Part shown: piece by piece, positions 36,701 to 47,880 of the stretch | Layout of the letters: each line of letters starts with the position of its first letter | How positions within the stretch are numbered: the first letter of the stretch is position 1 | From: Telmatactis stephensoni | Lineage: Eukaryota > Cnidaria > Anthozoa > Actiniaria > Isophelliidae | NCBI GenBank assembly: GCA_029948255.1 | Contig: JALIZF010001540.1 | Coordinates: 186,001-250,000 of the forward strand | DNA: 64,000 nucleotides | Reading direction: 5' to 3' | Notes under the pieces: model-generated | The model's input: only the letters and a program-made list of their open reading frames with translations | What the model was told of the DNA's origin: nothing | Databases searched by the model: none | Made by a program: the position numbers and the translations under genes

Positions 36701-39700
36701 TCTTGTCTTCCTCTTTAAATACAATCCTTGTAAGCTATAACTTGTGATAACTGTCATGATTGTTCCCTCCTGTATTCGTGTTTAAGGGAGGAATGCAAAG
36801 CAATGGAACAATGGATTCTGGTCTTCCTGGAATTGTTTCAGCAACACGTCCAAATCACGCACCGTTGAGGGTAATTAATTTGTTCTAAAAAACAACTGAT
36901 TTACTGATGAGGTTGGGGTTGTTACAGTTGTTGAGAATAAAGCTGTGGGAAGACGAGAAAGTGGGGCGATGGGGAAGGTTATGCAGAGGAGAGAACCGAG
37001 AATCGAGACGTTTTGGAGATTTTTGAGGAACAAATTGGGGATGTCAATTCTAGGGGGAGTGGGTTGGGTAGCGGTTAACCCGACCACGCCCATCAAAATC
37101 CGGTCCTATCAGATGAGAACTGTTTTGGTTTTATCCATTTGTTAAGTTTAACTGTTTTTGTGTTGTTCTCCCAGGTTACTACGATGCACCTCAGTAACTC
37201 AGAAAGAAACTGGAATGCAGGCTCAAGACAGGATTTTATCAACACCTACGTCAATGGGAATGGAGACTCACGGGACTCCAATAACAAAGGTACGTACACT
37301 AGTTAAGTTGATTTCGTATGTAAACTTGCGTAACGTACACTTGTTTAAGAAATGAAATAAAAAACATATTTTACACTAACAATGAAGATGACGGAGTTGC
37401 TTTAGCCTGCGTTGCTGGCGGTCTGCAGTTTCTCCACCGCGCCGCCGCCCTCCAAAACCGCAGACCAGCAGCAACGCCGGCTAGAGTTGCTTTGGTGAAC
37501 CCGTTATTTCATGTTCCAACAATCCTCGATGCTGAACATGCGCTATAAAGACTAGTTGGCATTTCGTGACAGACGACCAGAATGCCCATTTTATAGTTTG
37601 GATGGCTACGTTCGCAGAGTAAATAGTAATTTCTAGTTTATCTGCATTATCATCTGTCTGCATTTGGTGGCAGTTGAAAAAGTAAATAGTAATTTCTAGT
37701 TTATCTGCATTATTATTTGTCTGCATTTGGTGACAGTTGAAAAAGAAAGCTCATTTTATAGTTTGGATGGTGACGTTTGCCGAATAAATAGTAATTTCTA
37801 GTTTATTTGCATTATCATCTGTCTGCATTTGGTGACAGTTGAAAAAGAAATCTCATTTTATAGCTTGGATGGCTGCGTTCGCCGAGTAAATAGTAATTTC
37901 TAGTTTATCTGCATTATCATCTGTCTGCATTTTGTGACAGTTGAAAAAGAAATCTCATTTTATAGCTTGGATGGCTGCGTTCGCCGAGTAAATAGTAATT
38001 TCTAGTTTATCTGCATTATCATCTGTCTGCATTTTGTGACAGTTGAAAAAGAAAGCTCATTTTATAGCTTGGATGGCTACGTTCGCAGAGTAAATAGTAA
38101 TTTCTAGTTTATCTGCATTATCATCTGTCTGCATTTGGTGACAGTTGAAAAAGAAAGCTCATTTTATAGCTTGGATGGCTACGTTCGCAGAGTAAATAGT
38201 AATTTTTAGTCTATCTGCATTATCATCTGTCTGCATTTGGTGACAGTTGAAAAAGAAAGCTCATTTTTTAGCTTGGATGGTGACGTTCGCGGAGTAAATA
38301 GTAATTTCTAGTTTATCCTCTTTATCGCCTGTTTGTATTTTGTGTTAGACGACCAGAAAGCTCATTTTATAGCCTGGATGGTTACGACCGCCGAGTTTAT
38401 AGTGATTTCCAGTTTGTCTTCTTTATTTCCTGTTTGTATTTTGTGTTAGACGACCAATAAGCTCATTTTATAGCCTGGATGGTTACGACCGCCGAGTTTA
38501 TAGTGATTTCCAGTTTGTCTTCTTTATCCCAGGTCGACGTGTTGTCAACAACAGGGGAGCATCGAATACCTCTCACCAGAATCTCACTTCTAGTGATTCA
38601 TTTTCGTATGATCGACGTTCCAATAACAGCGTCAACGTCCCTACAAGTCAGTCATTTACGAGGAATTCTAGTGGAACTATTTCCTATATTCCACACGGGT
38701 TTTCATATCCTACATATCCATGTGGTAACGAAGACAGGTACACATACAATAACAAACTGTTTCCATTTTGCCGTGCGTTTTGACGTCATAATTTGGTGAG
38801 AACTAAAAAGGACGGGCTCTTACTTGGTGTTGCAAGATACCAAACCTTCAGTAAGTCAACAGGGGTGTCTCAGCGTCCCAGTGTCCCACTTAGCATAAGT
38901 ATAAGTAGAATACAAGTATATAGCTGACCCAGTGTCCCGCGTCAGCCCGGGTAGCTGGCCTAGTGTCCTGTGTTAGACAATGGTGCCTCACAAGTGAGTA
39001 TAAGATATATGCATGGTGCCTTAGGGCTGGTTGGTGTGTACATACAAGAGTACGTTTGGTGCCAGTTGCAATAAATGTAGAGTTATGCAAGGTGAAGGTT
39101 TGGTGCCTTGCAACACGAAGTAAGAGCCAAAACAAAGTTGAGTGGCATGACTGTTGTTCTCCTAACTCTCGTTCTCTTGTTTCGTGCAATTATTTATCAA
39201 TTGAAAGTATTTTAACCATCCAGAGCGTGCGTAATATTCTATGACGTAATCCGTGCGCCGGTAGCGATTGCACGGTAAAATTCAACAATTTTCAGCACCC
39301 AAATGGCTTGCTTCATATGATATTTATGAAAATGTTTCAACCAGTCAGAGCGTGCGTAATATTCTATGATGTCATCTCAGCGTCTGTAGCGAATGCATGG
39401 TAAAATTGAACAACTTTCAACACCCAAATGGCTTGTTTTATACAATATCTATCAAAATGTTTCAACCAATTAGAGTGTATGTAATATTCTATGACGTCAT
39501 CCGTGCGTATATTCCATGACGTCATCCGCGAATGCACGGTAAAATTCAAAAACTTTCAGCGCCGAAGGTGGCTTTCGATTGCAAAGCAGTTCTAAAATTA
39601 GTCGACAAGAAGGGTAATGTGTCACATCACGTTCGTGCATAGCCTGCATATCTGGTTCCCTCGCCCTCAAATCCTCACACAGGAACGCCGGTTGCACGTG

Positions 39701-39802
39701 TCTTCAGGTTATTTTGTGTGCGTTCACTTCTACTGAGTGTCTTACTGATCGTACAACTGATTTTTTATCCGCAGGAGCCAGGGAAATCAGAAGCACAAAT
39801 AA
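33759..39802 (+). CDS. LRRC9: LRRC9-like leucine-rich repeat protein, 3' exons
   Basis: Nine exons join in phase: 33759-33838, 34327-34391, 34839-34911, 35511-35579, 36157-36282, 36787-36870, 37175-37289, 38533-38737 and 39775-39802 (TAA). The first five give consecutive SDS22-like LRRs: LRELRELVLDRNKIK, NQWNLVELHIEENR, CLQNLQRLYIGMNRIQ and LSNLIELSVINNA. These run into a cap, VTRRLLHRPTLVFRMPGLLC and then NEERTKAEIYFLEQQ. This order is that of the C-terminus of LRRC9, a large cilium-associated LRR protein. A Ser/Asn-rich tail of about 150 residues follows. One exon ends in the middle of an LRR, as is usual for the family. The 5' exons are not found: the first exon here begins with two bases of a split codon, so the gene either starts further upstream (possibly spanning the FKRP-like locus) or is truncated. 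Confidence 0.75.
33871..34185. repeat. 22-bp tandem satellite
   Basis: About 14 copies of ACCAAATATGGAAGTGTCATTT, increasingly diverged toward the right, lie in the first visible intron of the LRRC9-like gene. Open frames across it are repeat artefacts. Confidence 0.9.
34513..34704. mobile_element. Fold-back MITE
   Basis: The left arm GCCGCACACGTTGATAAACT and the right arm AGTTTCTCAACGTGTGCGGC are inverted copies extending about 35 bp on each side, with a ~120-bp non-coding centre. Intron of the LRRC9-like gene. Confidence 0.6.
34941..35103. mobile_element. Hairpin MITE, copy 1 of 3
   Basis: AGAAATAGAAAACTCG... and its inverse ...CAAGTTTTCTATTTCT bound arms of about 65 bp containing TGTGCAGATTTAGAGCA / TGCTCTAAATCTGCACA and GATCAGAACAC / GTGTTCTGATC. 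The same family recurs at 35221-35410 and 57135-57300. Confidence 0.8.
35107..35182. repeat. ~75-bp repeat identical to one at 57015-57090
   Basis: The block beginning AAATGACCATCATATAACGC and ending near CTAAATATGCACAC is essentially identical at both places, 22 kb apart, and each sits beside hairpin MITEs of the same family. It is probably part of a compound or longer element. Confidence 0.8.
35221..35410. mobile_element. Hairpin MITE, copy 2 of 3
   Basis: AAGAAATAAAAAACC... pairs with ...TTTTTTATTTCTT; the internal TTTAGAGCAC / GTGCTCTAAA and GATCAGAACAC / GTGTTCTGAT are conserved. The centre differs from copy 1 and contains CTCGGCTACGCCTCC. Confidence 0.75.
35611..35721. mobile_element. 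Fold-back element in an ACGTAAC-rich tract
   Basis: GGTCCAGTTACGTAAAACGT pairs with the inverted CGTTAAGTTTTACGCAACTG-GCC. The following ~390 bp (to about 36115) is rich in scattered GTAACGT/ACGTTAC motifs in both orientations, which may be decayed copies. Confidence 0.5.
36386..36657. mobile_element. Fold-back MITE
   Basis: AAGAGACCATACTACCAAGA with GAGCGAAACTCA at the left is inverted at the right as TGAGTTTCGCTC and CTTAGTATTATGATCTCTT. Inner arms include TTTAGTAACTTTGCC / GGCCAAGTTACTAAA and GCGCGCGCAAGGCTCT / AGAGCCTTGCGCGCGC. Intron of the LRRC9-like gene. Confidence 0.7.
37580..38530. repeat. 102-bp tandem satellite
   Basis: About nine copies of a unit starting CTCATTTTATAGCTTGGATG, passing AGTAAATAGTAATTTCTAG and ending ACAGTTGAAAAAGAAA, with the period measured as 102 bp between adjacent starts (37852, 37954). 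The last two copies are more diverged. The array abuts the acceptor of the LRRC9-like exon at 38533, and the final copy supplies its polypyrimidine region. Confidence 0.9.
39195..39560. repeat. ~130-bp tandem repeat, about three copies
   Basis: Blocks with GTTTCAACCA, GAGCGTGCGTAATATTCTAT, GACGTCATCCGTGCG and TTTCAGCACCCAAATGGCTTG repeat with moderate divergence in the last LRRC9-like intron. Related CAGAGCGCGCGT/TGACGTCA wording recurs near 43970. Confidence 0.7.
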
Positions 39803-41159
39803 AGCTGTTCTCTTCAACAGCAAAGCGACAGGACGTAAAATCAGTCCCACCTACCAAGGGTTAGAACTATGGCACTGAATTTTCATTCAAACCGGATGGA
39901 GACTTTTAACAAATCTCCTTCCCCACCCCTACCCTGGAGGGACACTTAAGCAGAACGCCCCTCCCCTCCCCTCCTTTCCCCTCACTGGGAGTGAGGAGAT
40001 CAACGGGTTTATCTGCATCCACCGATCCCACGCCCTATAAAGAATATTTGGACAGCACTTTAGACGTACCCAACTATCATTATCAGACTTTTACTAGAGA
40101 CTGTCTCAGGTATTTAACTGAACACAATGTATATAATGCAACACTTCGAGCAAATATCACAACTTGATAGAATGATTTTACTTAGCCATGAAGTAGATAT
40201 AGAGGATATAACACAGCCGCGCGGAGAAACAGACTTTTACTTTTGAGTGTCGAGGTGATATATTACGAGTGAGTGCAGCGAAGGAGTAAGATATTCTCAA
40301 CAGGAGAAGACAAAATCCTGGTGACCCCACGCCGCAGGTTGAAACAGGTGGCTACATTATTTCCATTGTTTTCGCCTGTGTCTACTTGACTACATTAACT
40401 ATTAATTTCTCTTTCACGAGTTAAGTAAAACCACTCTAAACCTTCAAATTTTATACACTAACTTTTCTTACGCATTAACAAAAGGAACATATATGTTCAT
40501 AGGTCTTCGCAACACTGTATATTAACATTAAATCTTGAATTTAAAACTGTTATAAGATTTCCGTGTAGTGGTTTCAAGATGACCATTGCAGATTGTATGT
40601 AATATCAAAACACTTGCAAGCAGTCGGCTAAACAATTCATAGACCCTCGATGATAGCGGTGGTCATTTGAAGCCCAATTATCATCAATACACTTGGCCAA
40701 ATAAACTGCCCTCTTGAAAACGCGCCGTTCAGCGGGCGAAAATTGAATTTGACGGGCCGCAAATACATTTGCAGCCCTGTTGCTGATTGGCTGAGAAGGC
40801 ATCATCGCTGCACTCGGGCGCAAATAAAGCTACTCGGGCCACAAATAAAAAATATGCCCTCCAAAAGTCATGTTATTGTCCTATTTACACGACAACCTTT
40901 CCATGTCACGGCACCTCTCATTTTGTGCACGCGGGGCCCACCATTGTTGGCAAAACACCCGTAATTATCATCGTGTGAACAGAAAATTTGTCGACCTTAC
41001 AGGGGTGCTGTACCCAAAATAATCGGTCCACGTGACAAGATTTAGGGCTGCCGTGCCGTAAAAGGGCCGTCGTGTAAATCTGGCTTCAGAGAGTATTGCA
41101 GCGTTCGGCTCTGATTTCATGGAAACAAGCCTTTGCAATCTAGTAGCTCAGTAGGCTCG
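39803..41159. other. Spacer between the LRRC9-like and Ras-like genes
   Basis: No gene is recognised. Short inverted segments such as TTTACACGAC (about 40885) and GTCGTGTAAA (about 41070) suggest a decayed MITE. Confidence 0.4.
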
Positions 41160-41245
41160 GATTTCAGCCGTCAGGGATTCGTGCGCCCGCGATGTGAGTA
41201 TCGATGTGAGTATCGCGGGCGCACGAATCCCTGACGGCTGAAATC
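41160..41245. mobile_element. Near-perfect palindrome
   Basis: GATTTCAGCCGTCAGGGATT and the following CGTGCGCCCGCGAT are perfectly inverted to the right of a short spacer, so the arms are about 34 bp. AGTAGCTC occurs near both ends (about 41142 and 41253) and may be a target duplication. Confidence 0.7.
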
Positions 41246-41709
41246 TGCGCCCAGTAGCTCGGTGGTCGGTCATCATTCGTAGAACACTAAATTGACTAAT
41301 TACATGTAATACGTTTATACAAAGCACTTATAAAAAGTCTAGCGTGCATTAAAAAGTCTTAAGGTGCATTTTTTTGCATTGTCGTTTAAGAGACACGAAG
41401 TGTGCGTTTGACTTGTGATATTGCATTAAAGAATACTCGTAGTAATATGCCTAAAGCTGTAGCGGAAAATGACCAGATTTTGTAAAATTGCTACGTTATT
41501 GATCACTTTAGTGTCACGCATTACTTCAGTCTGTGTCGGTATTGCAATTTGTGCGTCACGCATTCGAATCTGTCACGCACGCAATATTGTAAAATTGTGT
41601 CACTCGGGAAATTGGAAGAGAAATAGTAGAGAAGATATAGCGTCCAGCGCTACACTGATGTCATATAAAAAGCAACATGAACAATATAACGTTATTTTAG
41701 AAATATGTT

Positions 41710-44700
41710 TTAAAGGTAGACTGTTTTTTTGCGACCAAAAGTTCTTTCAAACCCAACTCTCATTCTTCCAAACGAAGATGTTGGTCTGTCATTGCTAGAG
41801 CCATTTCTTAGCTTATCTGTTGACCCGCTGTGCAGTTTATTCAGCAAAAATGGTCCTTTGGGTTTTTCAGAGTTTCGATCACTAATATGCTTCTCGGTGT
41901 CGTTATTGTTCGCATCGCTGGACTCACGTCCACAAGCTAAGTCATTCCGACTTGATGAATTCCCAGACTTTGATCTTTGTAAGGTAAACATTTTTTGGTT
42001 CGTTTTGTTCTCGTCTTCAATTTTTTGTAACTTGTTTGAAGATGCCGCGCCCTTGACTCTTTCCACAGAAAATGGACTCTTCTTTCTCTGGGTAACAGGA
42101 CTGCTGCCTTTTGACAATTTCGCTTTTGAACCATTTTCGTCGCTCACGTCCCTCAGTGATTTTGCGGGCTTTAATCGTCCCTCGACGTATTCTTTACGTG
42201 TTGTCTCCGGGCTCGCTTTCGAGTCCGTAAGATCTTTAGAATCAAAGTCATTCTTTTCATACTGGGTTTTTGGTGTACTCTTTTCAAAGGAAGTTGTTCT
42301 TTTCCTTTTTTCAATAGATGGGGTTCTCTTCAGGCCGAGTGAAGGAATTTTCAAAGTGTCTCTCTTGTCGATATTTTTATGTTTTAAAACTCTTTTGAGC
42401 AATTCTTTTAAGAGGTCTTGTACTTCACTGTAACCTTCGGATATAGAAACTTCGTAAAATGTACATTCCATATCGTTGGAAAAAGCAATTCCTTCCTCGA
42501 TATCAACACGACGAAGATGGTCCAAGTCCTTTTTTGTCGCTACGATTACAATCGACATTGATTCGATGTTTCTGTGATCTCTGATATAGCGAGCAATGCT
42601 TTGAGCTTCGTCAAAACTCGATCGATCAACGATGGAGTACAGGATTATGAAAAGGTCTCCACGTCTTGTGGAACGACGTATTTTGACATCAGTGTTCTGT
42701 AATACAACATCATTTCATCAGTATTCCTTCCTTCTTTCCTTCCTTCCTTCCTTCCTCCCTCCCTCCCTCCCTCTTTCCCTCCCTCCCTCCCTCCCTCCCT
42801 CCCTCCCTCCCTCCCTCCCTCCCTCCCTCCCTCTCTCTCCCCCTCCCTCCTTCCTTCCTTCCTTCCCTCTTTCCTTCCTTGCTTCCTTCCTTCCTCCATC
42901 CATTCAACCACATCCCTTCAACCAATCTTTCATTTATTCACTCGCTCGTTCGTTCATTCAGCGACATCTCTCGCTCACCCATCCATCCATCCATCCATTC
43001 ATCCATCCATCCATCCATCCATCCATCCACCCATCCATCCATCCACTCGTTCACCCATTAAAACATTCACGTCCTGCGTTAATTAGCAAAATTGAAAACG
43101 AAGAGAAATTGCCAAAATGCTCTTGCCTTCAACAGGTTCGAACATGAATGAGGTAATTATAATCACAAGCCTAGCCTCCTCCGCAGGCAACTCTTTTGAG
43201 TTTTATTGCTTTTGGGTTTCCTGTGGGATCTTTGAGAGGACTGGCACGAAATGGGGGTGACACAGGAAGCCCAAGCCCAAATATATATAAAATTCAAAAG
43301 GTTGCCTGCGGAGGAGGCTAATCGCAAGCCATGAATATGAATGTCTTACCTCGCCCGCGGTATCCATGATGTCGACAATAATATCTTCGTTTTCTATTTG
43401 CAGCATGTGACGATAGGTTGATTCTGAATTAATGAGCAACAAGCATTCAATCACCACATCTTAATATTAAATTAAATTAAATTGGCTTTAAATTAAATTA
43501 AATTAAATTAATCTTGATAGTAATTTAAATTAAATCAATTGCTGGGTTGAATTATTTGCTTGAGAATGCGGAAACGATAAAGAAACGGTAGCCATGCTGG
43601 ATGAACAAACACTAAACGCTAATGAGAAATATTTTGTTGAAGTTCATCCAAGATGGCTGCCGTGACGTCACATGTATGCAACCAAGTAATACTCAAAAAT
43701 ATTTGAAATTCCACTGTCCATTAACGAGTAATCATCGCTGCTTTCTCACGTGCCACGAGGGATAAATTCCCATATTGTACAAAAGCCGTCTATGGTATTT
43801 AATAAATTTCATTTTCCGTGCGTTTACCTCTAACAGATGCGCCGATGACATCAAAATATTTTGGGTTTTCAACACCATTTCTCGTCTTCTGTTCAACAAT
43901 TAGAGTACAAACGAACGGAAAAATGGAATCCATTTATTATATTTTGTCAAAGTATTTCATCCAATCAGAACGCGCGTAATATTCTGTGACGTCAAGCGTG
44001 CGTCTGCACTTGAACCGCACGCTTCTCGACCAATCAGAGCGCGCGTTTTAAATGTTATTGTATTACGGCTATCGGCGTATGAATTCCATAGTATAACTAA
44101 CCTAAAGTACGGTCATACTCTCCAATGAATCGTCGAGTCACAAAGCGAACTGTCAAAGCTGAAAAACAAAAAGTTAAAAGTCAATGGTACAAGGGTCAAC
44201 AATGGTTTCAATACCACAATTATTTCAATTGCGAGCGTATATTTTGCAATAGATACTCTGCACGGACGTCAGGTATCCCATAGCAACGGCTTGGCGGCCA
44301 TGTTGGGGAACAAAGTTTTGATATTTTTCTTTTAAAGACTTGGACTCTTACAAAGGGCCAAAACATTTCCTATTTGAACTTTGTTAATAACATGCGACTC
44401 CATTGATCTAGTCTCCCTCGCAGCCGTGTTTAGCCTCGTCACGCAACGCTCCCTCGTCCCTCCCTCCCTCGTGACGATTGATCCAGTTCTCCCCAATTCA
44501 ATATGGCGGCTTGATGAGATTCAGTAGGTTGTGGCATCATGTGCAAGGGGTCTATGGAGCTAGTTAACCTTAGCTTTTGTGAGTAACAATTGATGACAGA
44601 AATACTCCCAAGCACGAACAATTGTTTTTAATATAAAAAGGCGCGAAGGAGGTCGTTGTCAGAGCAACGGGGAGAAAACAGACAAAAAAAACCAGAGATT

Positions 44701-46576
44701 TCTCCTAGTTCCTATTTTGAGGTCATACAATTTTGATGACATGATCTACTGATATCCAAAACGTGATGAACAATACAAAGATTGTGTTAGTTTAGGTGCA
44801 AACACATGTCCTCAAAATGTAAAAAATTCGGTCAATTTTGGTGGTAGACAAATTACTCAACTGAGCCCTTGGGCCACGAAAAATGTCATGTCTCAAGAAA
44901 AAACTGGATTTGTTTCCAATGTTGATTGACCTCCCTATTCTTGCACTTGTGAGCGTTCATACTCGTAGCATGTCCGCTTTTAGCATATAGCACTATCCTG
45001 CCTTGCGTATTTTTCTTCTCTTTAGATGCACAAAAAGGCACTATCCTGCCTTGCTTATTTTTCTTCTCTTTATAGATGCACAAAAAGGCACTATCCTGCC
45101 TTGCTTATTTTTCCCTCTCTTTAGATGCACAAAAAGGCACTATCCTGCCTTGCTTATTTTTCTTCTCTTTAGATGCACAAAAAGGCACTATCCTGCCTTG
45201 CTTATTTTTCTTCTCTTTAGATGCACAAAAAGGCACTATCCTACCTTGCTTAATTTTCTTGTCTTTAGATGCACAAAAAGGCACTACCCTGCCTTGCTTA
45301 TTTTTCTTCTCTTTAGATGCACAAAAAGGTACTACCCTGCCTTGCTTATTTTTCTTCTCTTTAGATGCACAAAAAGGTACTATCCTGCCTTGCTTATTTT
45401 TCTTCTCTTTAGATGCACTTGTGAGCGTTCATACTCGTAGCATGTCCGCTTTCAGCATAGCGCTATCCTGCCTTGTATATTTTTCTTCTCTTTAGATGCA
45501 CAAAAAGGTCGAAAGCAATAGAAAAAAGTACTATACACTTGACAAAGAACTCGTGAAGGAATTACTGTACATTGTTCAACCCCAGTAAAGGTTATTCAAC
45601 TACCATCATCACTCTTCTACGATAACACAAGAGTAAATTGCTTAATATTCCAAGACTGTCTGCGGCATGTTCTAATCCATACTTTATCTATTAACCTTTA
45701 GTAAGATGCTGTCCTTGTTTATATGTTTGAATTCAGTGAAGGTCAAGAGTTGATTAATTATTTTCATGTGTGTAGTTTTGTTTTATACATTAATGTTGCG
45801 AAACTAGATTTCGAAATTCAGTGGAAAAACGCTGTCATTTTGCTACAAAAAGCTCGCCCAAGTATACTCTTTTTAGTTCTAGTTCGAGTGATTTTATATG
45901 CATGATCCGTGAAAATATTGTCAAACTAATAGTTTGTAGGAGATTTTACCTATTGTTTTTGTTTGTTTTTTATCAACTCACTAAAAGTAAACTTCCTTTC
46001 AAGGGTTAGAGTGATTTTCATTTGCTCATGCAAGAAAGATGACTATTTAGTTTATTGTACTAGTTGATAAAGAACAAAAGAAAACGGGGCTAACAATTCT
46101 TTTCCCGCGCGCAAATAAGAATCGCGCTTAATAAAATCACTCTAAAAATTACTCTAGTTAAATTAAAATAATACTGATTAGTAGTTATTAATGATATCTA
46201 GAGTCATCCTCAAGTCGAACGATTGGAGCGCGTTTTGGATTAGATATTTAGTAAAATTTAAATGCAGAATACTACCTGGAAGTACAAAGTTGATGTTTTT
46301 ACTCATAGCAAAAAATACCCTTACAATCTTTGCTTGAAAATATATTTTCCATATACCTTATAAAATAAGCCAAGTTCTCACATGAAACTACCTTTGAACT
46401 AAACTAAGAAATGTGTTTATGAGTTGACCTACATTTGGTATTTGATTAAATGTATGGGAAAACCGCGAAGTCTTCGTAATCTTACCGGATTTTCCAACGC
46501 CATCTTTTCCAAGTAACACAACACGAAGGGGTTTGCTTCCCGACCCCTGTTGTTGAGTTGTCCTGAGTCTCCGCAT
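41710..46576 (-). CDS. Ras-like small GTPase, RERG/RASL11-like, with long C-terminal tail
   Basis: Four coding exons join in phase: 46576-46486, 44158-44102, 43423-43350 and 42696-41710 (1,209 nt, 402 aa). An AG just upstream of the ATG suggests a further 5' UTR exon. G boxes: GKDGVGKS (P-loop), [18 protein letters not shown] (switch I, RERG-like), DIMDTAGE (G3, with Glu replacing the catalytic Gln of Ras), TKKDLD (G4) and SISE (G5). The catalytic domain ends near residue 170. The remaining ~230 residues are basic, Ser/Lys-rich and low-complexity ([14 protein letters not shown]), ending GRKKTVYL with no CAAX box, so lipid anchoring is not expected. The Gln-to-Glu change predicts altered GTP hydrolysis. 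Assignment to the RERG/RASL subgroup rests on switch I and the missing CAAX motif. Confidence 0.85.
42720..43055. repeat. Pyrimidine (CCTT/CCCT)n and (ATCC)n microsatellites
   Basis: Long CCTT/CCCT runs at 42727-42900 and (CATC)n at 42980-43050 lie in intron 3 of the Ras-like gene, close to its acceptor side. They generate open frames on both strands that are not genes. Confidence 0.95.
43172..43320. mobile_element. 149-bp MITE with 20-bp TIRs and ~10-bp target duplication
   Basis: TAGCCTCCTCCGCAGGCAAC is inverted at the right end. Flanks are ATCACAAGCC (43162-43171) and ATCGCAAGCC (43321-43330), a 10-bp duplication with one mismatch, in the range of Mutator-like elements (8-11 bp). It lies in intron 3 of the Ras-like gene. 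A relative is at 10150-10295. Confidence 0.8.
43588..43690. repeat. Dispersed repeat shared with 56222-56320
   Basis: GGTAGCCATG(C/T)TGGATGAACAAAC through AAGATGGCTGCCGTGACGTCACATG is present at both places with few differences. The ends are inverted (TTGGATGAAC / GTTCATCCAA), so this is a fold-back MITE family. Confidence 0.75.
44990..45505. repeat. 48-bp tandem satellite
   Basis: About ten copies of a unit starting GCACAAAAAGGCACTATCCT and ending CTTCTCTTTAGAT. 48 is divisible by three and the unit lacks stops in two plus frames, so long artefactual open frames result. A ~35-bp segment (GAGCGTTCATACTCGTAGC...) flanks the array on both sides (about 44951 and 45423). It lies in intron 1 of the Ras-like gene. 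Confidence 0.9.
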
Positions 46577-46586
46577 AATTTCACTG

Positions 46587-47880
46587 TAAAAATAAGACAG
46601 AAAAAAAGCATTGAATTCATGAAGCATTTAATGAGAAATAAGAACGATCTGGTATAAAGGAATTGATATGATTTTCAGATATTTTTCCTCTGTCAAGAGT
46701 CTTGGTTTATTACATAAAGCTGTGTGTCTTCTTTCTCTTTTCTGTTAGCCTTTTGAACTTTTTACTATCTTCCTCGAATTATCTCTGTTCGGATTTTTTT
46801 AACATTGTACTAGAATGGTAATGCTGATTTCTAATCAGTTTGACTTCCAGATTTTTTTAGCAAAGAAATCAGCTGAGATGTCAGATACTTGGAAAAATCG
46901 ATGACAGCTCGCGCGAAGTCGCCAACGTCCAAGGTCACGCTCTTGGAATTTGAATTTTTTCATTGGTTTAAATTTTTAGGGCATTGTTTTGTTTTCTTTA
47001 TCTAGTTTCTTTCAATTTAAACTATTACAGCTAACCTAAATACATAACTTACCGACCACAAAACCCTAACTGACGTAAACTTAAAAACTACCGTAATAAT
47101 ATTTAAGGTCTTTAAGCAGGCGAAAAAAAATTGAACCACAGCACACATTTCTAACATTAGATAAAACACTATGAAATACGCTTAGAATAATATCATTTAC
47201 ACTGGCTATCCAATTAAGCTGTCAATGGCGGCTAAGGATGTTTTCAAGTCGTTGGTGAATAATGTTGCTTACGGAAGAGACTATAGGTGGATATTCTCCA
47301 ACTCAACTAGTTGGTACTGGCGTCGGTTCCAGCTCCAGCTCCAGTCTGTCTAGAAGATATCCCGATGATTAACGATGTTATTTAAAAAGACTTAAATTCT
47401 CCAGAAACTAGAGAGCTGTGAGTCCATTTAGAAGAAAGTTCCTTCTAATAAAGGAGGCTCAACCTCGCAAAAGCATCGTCTAAATCACTCTGTTATCGTT
47501 GTGGTCATATTTTGGAGAAAATCCTCACGAAATATTGTTCACATTCCGTAGTCCCACGCGTTTTCCCCTCCCTTCATAGGCCTGGTAATCCCTAGATTTA
47601 CTGATTATTAAGTCAGTAAAACTTGGTATTGACCTTTTGACGTCATAAACAGAATGCGATGTCTCAATAGCAAAAGACGATAGTGTATATAAGGGCTACT
47701 TAAGGGCTACTCGACTTGTTTATAATACCAGCTCATGAAAACTAGCACGTAACTATATGTTCACGAACAATATCATCTCTTAAGAGGTTTTCTCGATCGT
47801 ATAGTGATAAAAAACTTTTTGTATGAATTTTTTTGTCTTAAACTATACTTGTCTTAACTGCTCAAAAATTGAATGAGGAA
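46587..47880. other. Upstream region of the Ras-like gene
   Basis: It may contain an unseen 5' UTR exon. No coding exon or clear repeat is recognised. A TATATAAGG at about 47695 is the only promoter-like motif. Confidence 0.35.

Noticed and set aside
41729..42433. 234-aa plus-strand open frame
   Set aside because: It is antisense to the last exon of the Ras-like GTPase, which has clear G motifs and correct splice phase.
42632..43147. Pro/Ser-rich and Gly/Glu-rich open frames on both strands
   Set aside because: These are pyrimidine microsatellites within an intron of the Ras-like gene.
45003..45495. Two ~140-aa repeat-protein frames
   Set aside because: The 48-bp satellite lies in an intron on the opposite strand to the gene, with no start context or splice partners.
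47224..47353. 42-codon open frame starting ATGGCGGCTAAGGATG
   Set aside because: The start context is good, but there is no domain, splice donor or conservation evidence.
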